This document shows positions 60,801 through 64,000 of a stretch of 64,000 bases of DNA, piece after piece. The stretch comes from Sanderia malayensis (taxonomy: Eukaryota; Cnidaria; Scyphozoa; Semaeostomeae; Pelagiidae): positions 434,001 through 498,000 of the forward strand of contig RQOL01000882.1 of NCBI GenBank assembly GCA_013076295.1, given 5' to 3'. How positions within the stretch are numbered: the stretch's first letter is position 1; the number at the start of each line of letters is the position of its first letter. The notes under the pieces are model-generated. The model saw nothing but the letters and a program-made list of their open reading frames with translations. It was not told the origin of the DNA and did no database searches. The position numbers and the translations under genes are program-made.

Positions 60801-63800
60801 GATAAATAACATACCATCATTAGCTTCCAGATCATCCTCGTCTTCATCATCCACACTTCGTATCTGTCGCCTGTAGTCGTCAATGCCTCCAAGGTAGGCC
60901 ACAAGCAGGTCCTTTCCATTGTCCAAGTTCACCCAGCTGTCGTCTCCGATCTCGATGGATCGCTTCTCTTTCTCCTTGTGTTTTGATGAATCGACGATTT
61001 CTGTTTTTCGAAGGTATTTCTTCGCAGCTGGAGATTGTTTGATGGAGAGAGAAAAGAGATGGATTAATGAGGGAAGCAGTTCGTTAAATGGTTTCAAAAA
61101 AGATAGTTTAGGGAGAAGATAGTTTGTTAGAGAGAGTGGTTTTTAATCAGAGAGAGGGTCTCTTAACCTTCAAAAGTTAAAGGACAAAGATGAAAGGTCA
61201 AAGATCAAAGGTCAACATTCGAAGGTCAACAGTCGAAGGTCACCTTTCAATGAAGCCATTGCAGACAGTTTCATTTCTTCAAGTTCTGGGTCTTCATCGT
61301 CCTCTCGTTTGTGTTTCCCACCTTTTCTCTTTCTTGTCAACACTCTATTCTTTGGATCTTGAATGAAATAAGTAAATATGAAATAAGTTAACAGCTATAT
61401 AACATATTGAATGTCCAGCGTCACCAGAAATAGCTCGATATTCATAGAAATAGAGGAGTTTACTGAAAGCAAAATTAACTTCAACCTCTTTACTAAATTA
61501 ACAAACTCTCCTCTTTATACAAAGTATCTATTGAGACCGTCCTACTCCACATAACCTTCCCTATTTTAGAGCATTCTTTCCATCAAACCATCCGAAATGT
61601 AAAGTTGCTTTCCAATTAATAAACAATTATGTCTAGTTATTTGGAAATTTGACAAGACTACATTACTGCTTCTCCCGTGGCAGAGGACTTGGAAAAACAA
61701 GATTTGTTAATCGTATTAACTGGAATTTATAATAATTAATAAATGCTGTTTTCTCACCTGGTAAAAGCTTCTTTGCGGCTACGGAAAAAAACATTGTTTT
61801 TAGTTATTCAACTGAAGATATATATATATGTAATTTTAAATTATTGAACTTGTAATGTCAGAAATAAAGGTATAGATTCAAATTCAAAATGAAAATCAAT
61901 TTATACCTTTTAGTGCGGCTTCGGCAGCTATAAAAATAAAATAGAAAACATTTTAAAATAAAGAAACTTTAATTTATCATCTCATATATTTATGTATATA
62001 TCATCACATAAGTTATCATACATTATCATGCGTTATCATATATTATCATACATAATCATACATTATCATATATTGTAATATATTATCATGAATTATCACG
62101 ACTCACCTTTGACAAGATTATTTGCAACAGTAGCTGAAAAAAAATTGCTAATTTATTACGTTGATTAATAATTAATGAAGTTAAGAAATTGTAAGTAATC
62201 TATTCAAACTATACAAGATATAAAGAATATTTTATAGAGAAGAGAGTCAATTTATTCCGCATTTACCTTTAGTAGAGCCTGGAAAGAATAAAGTAAGATA
62301 ATATATTAGAGTTGCATATATTGAACAACGGATATCAACTATGAACTGCTTAGATTATAGCCTGGTGTGTGCTATATTCAATGCTCCATCTTTGCCCAGC
62401 CTTAGAAACCCTTACCTTGTGAAAATAGAGCAAGCATACGTGTGCATCTATTAACTATCAACTTATATACTGTATGATTACAAAAGTCATATGTAATAAG
62501 CAACATCGTATTAAAACGAGTTCTTATATGCCATGTTTCAGATAATTGTCTCCCCAACCTCGAATAAGCCCCCATCCAAAAGTGTCAACAAAAAATAAGC
62601 CCCCAGGGGTTAACTCGAGGGCTTTTGGGGCAAGCTTCCACTCAAACCCTCGGGGTTAATGAACTCAGTAATCTACTCAGTTTTATTAAAATTCATTCAT
62701 TCATTAATTCATTATTTATTAAAGGTTTATTTAGCAAACTTCAATGCAATTCAAGAGCTTACTTGAATACTTGCTGACGTCAAATCCCTGTTTTTGCGCC
62801 ACCTGGTCCTTCCTTGCCTCCTCCGCATCAACCTTCTTGAAATCAAAATCGGTCGGATCATACTGCTGTCCATCTAGAAAAACGAAATCAAGGCAATCAG
62901 AAACAAAAAACTCACGAATCCCCATAACTCGAACCTTCATGGGACCGATGAAAATGGTTCGAATTAACGAATATTCGGGTTATCGAGGGCTACAAAGTAC
63001 CAGAAAAGCATTTAAGGGGAATACAAAATGGTTCGAGATATCCAAGGTTCGAGTTACCGGGGGTTCGAGTTACCGGGGGTTCGAGTTATCGGGATTCTAC
63101 TGTATCTGTAATGGCATCATTGAAAAGTGACCTTTGATCTTTCACCATTCACCTTTCACCTTTGACCAGGTGTATTCTGCATACATTGTATGGTATTGCA
63201 TAGCATTTTTGAACCTATCTATTACCTACTAATATCTTTATTATTACTACTGTTATATTATTTGCACCCTTTTTAAGGAGCATCGTTTTAACATATGGAT
63301 TATTAGAGCACATTATCAAAGGAAGTCTGTTCTATTTATGTCTCCTCACTGTTTTATATGGTATCGGAAAAGTGACCTTTGATCTTTCACCTTTAACGAC
63401 ATTTGACACTTGAACGACGCTCGCAGCCAATACATTTATATAGCATTGCTTAAACGTAGCCAATACATATTTGAAAGCGTGTTCCAAACTCAACTATGTG
63501 ACATTGAACTGGGGTAGTCAATAGCAGAATGTACTTACCAATGGAGTAAATGGAATTGTGCCAGAAGGCACCACACGATCTCGTATTGTCTCCAAGGCAG
63601 CGCGAATTGCAGTAAGCGTCGTCCACTTTTCCATAACGACCAAAGGCGTTGCCACAGAAACAGAGGTAGGAGTATTGCAGACCGGCAAAGTTGTAGCCTT
63701 GGTATTTGCATTCTCGCAGACAAACCTCGGGAGTCATTGCGTAACGCGTGTACCTGCGGGGTAAATCACGACCAGGTTTCTTGTCTTTGTAGCAGCCCAT

Positions 63801-63805
63801 GTAAT
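54892..63805 (-). CDS. WSC-domain protein with microexons and dibasic-rich acidic body (5' end outside window)
   Basis: Fourteen minus-strand exons join in frame to 713 residues: 63805-63539, 62873-62763, 62278-62267, 62133-62107, 61927-61907, 61778-61758, 61357-61244, 61027-60815, 60235-59988, 57512-57158, 56828-56662, 56306-56255, 55995-55804, 55235-54892 (stop TAA). The first visible exon is a WSC domain (YMGCYKDKKPGRDLPRRYT to CGAFWHNSIYSIG) with eight cysteines; WSC domains bind carbohydrate at cell surfaces. The signal peptide must lie beyond 64000. Microexons encode SSTKG, ATVANNLVKG, AAEAALKG and AAKKLLPG-like units. The rest is hydrophilic, acidic and dotted with dibasic or polybasic sites (KREDDEDPE, KEKRSIE, KKKRAAADN, SKREVTE, RKRRSLEDDDDEGEEE, VKRSIKEG, IKRSSRG). 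Exon 57512-57158 adds a Ser/Thr/Asn-rich, heavily N-glycosylatable part. A secreted precursor processed by furin-like proteases is possible. Confidence 0.72.
55320..55725 (+). repeat. 17-bp minisatellite, block 1 (last intron of the WSC gene)
   Basis: About 24 copies of a unit CTATTAAACCACCCTCT, moderately diverged, within the intron 55236-55803. Confidence 0.9.
56000..56250 (+). repeat. Diverged 80-130-bp duplication with AGGTCA motifs
   Basis: Three imperfect copies of TTCATTGCTCTCTTTGTA..AACTAATGACATTAGCTTTTCA followed by AGGTCAGA or AAAGGTC motifs, next to the acceptor of the 55995-55804 exon. Confidence 0.6.
57680..59930 (+). repeat. 17-bp minisatellite, block 2 (2.2 kb, intron of the WSC gene)
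   Basis: About 130 copies of CTATTAAACCATCCTCT, with CCACC, CCATCTT and CCAATCC variants in longer repeated patterns. It fills almost all of the intron 57513-59987 between the Ser/Thr-rich exon and the DKQKFEY exon. All frames on the plus strand are interrupted by TAA, unlike the 23-bp array. Confidence 0.97.
60290..60715 (-). repeat. CCCCTGGAA-family repeat as a tandem block
   Basis: About four units of some 110 bases: CACCCCTGGAAGGTCCATTT, TAGTCCATTGATAAACAATA, ACATTTCCAGGAGGTAAAGT, GTCTGACTATATTGTCTCAT. This is the only long tandem form of a repeat that is otherwise scattered. It fills the intron 60236-60814. Confidence 0.9.
61960..62100 (+). repeat. ATTATCATA microsatellite-like tract
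   Basis: Irregular units of ATTATCATACATTATCATAT in the intron between two microexons. Confidence 0.7.
62330..62465 (+). repeat. Dispersed copy of the ShKT-intron 115-bp repeat
   Basis: CTGCTTAGATTATAGCCTGG and AGCATACGTGTGCATCTATT match the repeat at 40090-40385. One copy in an intron of the WSC gene. Confidence 0.75.
62550..62645. repeat. Fragment of the CGAATAAGCCCCC element
   Basis: CTCGAATAAGCCCCCATCC and AATAAGCCCCCAGGGGTTAA correspond to the two inner ends of the element at 25379-25615; the middle is missing here. Confidence 0.5.
62915..63110 (+). repeat. GTTCGAGTTA-type element remnant
   Basis: CCCATAACTCGAACCTTCAT at the left and GGGGGTTCGAGTTATCGGG at the right are inverted ends; three copies of GGTTCGAGTTACCGGGG lie at the right end. 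It looks like a decayed inverted-repeat DNA element and is in an intron. Confidence 0.55.
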
Positions 63806-63819
63806 CTGCGGGAAAAAGA

Positions 63820-64000
63820 GGCTGGCTTGATAAAGAGGTTGGTTTCGTAAAAGGGTTAGTTTGATAAAGAGGTTGGTTTCATAAAGAATATAGCTTAATA
63901 AAGAAGTTGGTTTAATGAAGAGGATACCTTAATAAAAAGGGTGGTTTAATAAAGATTATGGTTTTATAAAAGTGGTGTTTTAAAAGAAAGAGTAATTTAA
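63820..64000 (-). repeat. 17-bp minisatellite, block 3 (inverted, first visible intron of the WSC gene)
   Basis: TAAAGAGGTTGGTTTAATAA is the reverse complement of the units at 55.3 and 57.7-59.9 kb. About ten diverged copies run to the window end. Confidence 0.85.

Overview
The window looks like AT-rich nuclear DNA of a marine invertebrate animal. The evidence is spliced genes with GT-AG introns, a Frizzled-type cysteine-rich domain, ShKT domains, triple chitin-binding (peritrophin-A) proteins, a SERINC protein, a WSC domain, many DNA-transposon-like elements and very long minisatellites. I lean towards a cnidarian, but the sequence alone does not settle the phylum.

Layout. 0-3.1 kb: a possible small minus-strand gene, tRNA-like (SINE-like) remnants and promoter-like sequence. 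3.1-8.3 kb: the standout gene, a five-coding-exon plus-strand gene for a bacterial-type sulfoacetaldehyde acetyltransferase (Xsc) with an added mitochondrial-type leader. 8.3-18 kb: two single-exon paralogous genes for small Ser/Lys-rich proteins that share the C-terminus QAYAFGGR, separated and flanked by arrays of an 80-bp satellite. 19.2-21.8 kb: an intronless SERINC gene with a 420-residue tail. 24.4-36.2 kb: a minus-strand multi-exon gene for a putative nuclear protein with a C-terminal AT-hook; one of its introns is almost entirely a 5.7-kb array of a 23-bp repeat. 39.3-40.8 kb: a secreted double-ShKT peptide gene with a hAT-type MITE in its last intron. 41.1-43.1 kb: a 179-bp tandem repeat split by a 1.17-kb transposon. 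44.3-45.6 kb: a small secreted Frizzled-CRD protein. 47.8-53.7 kb: a tandem duplicate pair of secreted proteins with three chitin-binding domains each. 54.9-63.8 kb and beyond the window end: a minus-strand gene with an N-terminal WSC domain, four microexons, many dibasic sites and introns filled with a 17-bp minisatellite.

How the parts relate. The ShKT, CRD, chitin-binding and WSC genes form a cluster of secreted or extracellular proteins on the right half. The Xsc gene is the only clear metabolic enzyme. Xsc is known in bacteria for splitting sulfoacetaldehyde, a taurine breakdown product, into acetyl phosphate and sulfite. Here it has animal-type introns, a 5' untranslated exon and a leader, which argues for an old, established transfer and not contamination. 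All gene models are read by eye; splice sites were chosen from GT/AG consensus and reading-frame phase, and none was tested against transcripts or databases.
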